A stretch of 64,000 nt of DNA from Liolophura sinensis (Eukaryota; Mollusca; Polyplacophora; Chitonida; Chitonidae): assembly GCF_032854445.1 (NCBI RefSeq), contig NC_088305.1:27738628-27802627 (forward strand). Direction: 5' to 3'. This document shows, piece by piece, positions 61,831 through 64,000 of this stretch. The notes under the pieces are model-generated. The model saw nothing but the letters and a program-made list of their open reading frames with translations, was not told where the DNA came from and ran no database searches. Positions within the stretch are counted from its first letter, which is position 1. The number at the start of each line of letters is the position of its first letter. The position numbers and the translations under genes were made by a program.

Positions 61831-63200
61831 GGACGGAAGTACATATCCACCTGTACGTGATAAACAAAAAACCAAGCTTCAAGCAGACAAGCCGAACGAT
61901 TCTAATGGGAGCTAACCATTTTCAGCGTAGCTCAATATAATGCTGAAGTAGAGTAGCTGCTGTGCTGCATTACAAGCGTGGCGTAGCATAATGCTGTTCA
62001 TGTAGCATAGCGCAGTGTAACAATCCTGTAGGGCACTGATCAAGCAGCGTAGCACAGTTTGTGCAAGAGTGCTGCAGTTTTGGGGCAGCACTGCCATCAA
62101 GCAGTGTGGGGAAGTGGAGGAGACGTGAAATGCAGTATATCAGTACATTAATTCAAGTCCTGTAGTTACAGTTTGGTGTAACAATTGTGTAGCACAGCTC
62201 AGTGTAACAGCCATCAAATGTAACGGGTCATCTGGTCTAACAGCTATGGAGCAAGGCAGTCAACTACATATGGTTGTTTTGTGGCAATATGGCAGGGCCA
62301 TCTCTAGAGCCATTTTAGTTCTGGAAAATGGGGCTCCCAAACTGTTGGGTGCTAAAACTACAGGTAATCAAGCTGCATGAAAACCAACAAAACAACTAGA
62401 TGTTAATAAGATGGTTTACCAATAAAGTTCTTTCTGCATGCTGTCACAATGTCACCATTAAAGTTTGTGCTCAGAACCTTCAAATTTTTTCTAGACATGG
62501 CCCTGTATGATCATGTAGTGTACCACTGTGTAAAGGTTAAGTAGAGCAACGCAAAAAAGTGATCTCTGCAGTTGTATAGCAGAACCTAAATATTTATTAG
62601 ATAGGAATTTAACATTTTACTGTGCTATACGAGTGTTGCTCAATCAAAAAGATGTTCTGGGATATCACCATTTGAATTTTACACAATAAAACAGAAAAGA
62701 GACGTCAACACTTGCAATTGTTTTTTTTTTCTGTAATAGTAGCAAGAGTTTTAGAGTAATATTTTGCTTTTCAATCAATTTTACTTGGCTTTCTAGTATA
62801 ACTACAATACTTCAGCAACAAACAACAGACTCCTGTTAGAATATTTTCACTACAAAGATACTTATATTGCAGTAACCAGAGTAGTACAAATCTGAAATAC
62901 TTCATATGGCAAAGTCAGCATCTATTCTGGTGCTACCATGGTGTGTCCCTTTCCAATGAAAGTACTTTCTTTTCTACCCAAGAAACAAATCACAAACTAT
63001 CACACATGATTCGAGCTCATATTTGGCGACCTTAATAACGTCTGGAAATAGAACAGGAATCGCAGGCTATGACGACACAACGCATGGATATGAGAATGGT
63101 CAGCCACAAATATGGAACATTCATTGTTTTTACTCCTCATGAACAGTTTCAATGGTAAATTCACACGCACTCAATGTGTTAAGACGCAGACAAAATCATG

Positions 63201-63206
63201 TTTATT
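63201..63206 (-). terminator. Candidate HSPD1 polyadenylation signal
   Basis: AATAAA on the minus strand (TTTATT on plus), about 220 bp past the HSPD1 stop codon. It is the first canonical signal noticed downstream. Confidence 0.45.
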
Positions 63207-63427
63207 GGGTGGAAAATAGAATTTCCGAAGCACTGCCATTCTCAATGTCCACCCATTCAGCACTATCCCATGATTCCTTCCCATCATATCTCTAAAGGTT
63301 TAGAGAAAATATGATCACCCTGGTCCAGCACTAGTTTCTCCATGAGAAGAATCACTCCCAGGATGAAATATGCCGCAGGCTTCGTTTGATTGGCCAGCAA
63401 TACTGGTTTCTCCACATTTTCACTGGC

Positions 63428-63595
63428 TTAGAAATCCATTCCACCCATACCGCCCATGCCGCCCATTCCACCCATACCGCCCATTCCGCCACCCGGCATG
63501 GGTGGGTCGGGTTTAGGTATTTCTGTGACTACAGCTTCAGCAGTGGACAAAAGGGAGGCAACTCCAGCAGCATCCATTAAAGCTGTTCGCACAAC
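63428..63595 (-). CDS. HSPD1: HSPD1/HSP60 mitochondrial chaperonin, last coding exon (partial gene)
   Basis: The exon starts after a CAG acceptor at 63598-63596 and encodes [20 protein letters not shown], then [15 protein letters not shown], then GGM repeats ending GGMDF-stop (55 residues). The segment matches the C-terminal end of HSP60, whose equatorial-domain helix [16 protein letters not shown] and Gly-Gly-Met tail are diagnostic of group I chaperonins. The protein folds imported proteins in the mitochondrial matrix with HSP10. All upstream exons lie beyond the right edge. No other HSP60 exon is visible in 63596-64000. Confidence 0.96.
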   Translation of the reverse strand, partial: VVRTALMDAAGVASLLSTAEAVVTEIPKPDPPMPGGGMGGMGGMGGMGGMGGMDF

Positions 63596-64000
63596 CTGTG
63601 AAACAAAGATTCAAGTGACAACCGTCATACTCAAATCACAAATCTTTTCTGTTTTCGGAGCAGATCTATTTCTTTGGAGAAGTTTTAAGAAATAGCTCAC
63701 GTGCATATTAAAGTTAGAATCCCATAAGAAATCAGAATTTGGGCCACCAAACAAATATCTACTCTTCAAAACAAGCGCTATTTAACCAGTTTATTGTATA
63801 TTAAATACAAGCAATGTTTTAGAAACATTCAGATTTCACAGATAAAAATCAGGTTTAAATTTCATGTTTATCAGGATTGCCTTGAACTACCAAATATTTA
63901 AAAAATAAAATATTTTGAAGAATACAGCTGGTAGTATTTCAAAATTCAAAATATAAAGAATCTATTACACATATTTGGGTAAATCCATGTAGCCATGTTT
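63596..64000. other. HSPD1 intron (part)
   Basis: AT-rich sequence upstream of the final HSPD1 exon with no second exon or repeat recognised. The intron continues past the window. Confidence 0.6.

Larger units (their letters stand above)
58790..63427. other. Intergenic region and 3' UTRs, COQ10-HSPD1
   Basis: No gene recognised. It holds COQ10 and HSPD1 3' UTRs, two SINE pieces, an M1 fragment and a loosely repetitive stretch (61910-62260) in which GTAGCACAG and GTGTAACA-like words recur. A 101-codon minus frame at 61196-61501 shows no known domain. Confidence 0.55.

Overview
This is a piece of an animal nuclear genome, AT-rich and intron-rich. The protein-coding exons are short and well conserved, and the introns carry many tRNA-derived SINEs, MITE-like elements and minisatellites. 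The dominant SINE 3' domain (core TTACGCCGTACTCAAGAATA) is one I associate with lophotrochozoan genomes, so a mollusc or close relative is the best guess. That is inference. No species is claimed.

Five genes are supported by exon-by-exon translation with consistent splice phases. Left to right they are: CIR1 (minus strand, CBF1/RBPJ-interacting corepressor with an RS-rich tail), OXNAD1 (plus, mitochondrial FNR-like oxidoreductase), SF3B1 (minus, the HEAT-repeat subunit of the U2 snRNP SF3b complex, 21 coding exons, complete), COQ10 (plus, mitochondrial coenzyme Q-binding START-domain protein, complete) and the last coding exon of HSPD1/HSP60 (minus, running off the right edge). CIR1/OXNAD1 and SF3B1/COQ10 are two tight head-to-head pairs, with 336 and 253 bp between start codons. 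OXNAD1/SF3B1 and COQ10/HSPD1 converge.

Region by region: 1-3454 is non-coding flank. At 3455-10270 the terminal CIR1 exons occur twice around a run of exactly 200 Ns (5396-5595). The duplicated stretch ends precisely at the contig ends, so it is probably an assembly false duplication of two alleles. The rest of CIR1 runs to 19637, OXNAD1 covers 19974-29017, and 29018-32728 is a repeat-bearing convergent intergenic region. SF3B1 covers 32729-54833, COQ10 55087-58789, and 58790-63427 is intergenic plus 3' UTR. HSPD1 starts at 63428.

Two observations stand out. First, SF3B1-COQ10-HSPD1 has the same order and orientations as the human 2q33.1 block SF3B1-COQ10B-HSPD1, which suggests a very old microsyntenic block. 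Second, four minisatellites each amplify the sequence of a real intron/exon boundary of the gene they lie in. These are the 3' splice site of CIR1 exon 5, the 5' splice site of CIR1 exon 8, the 3' splice site plus first exon codons of OXNAD1 exon 4 (over 50 copies), and the 5' splice-site flank of SF3B1 exon 13. They form arrays of decoy or candidate alternative splice sites.
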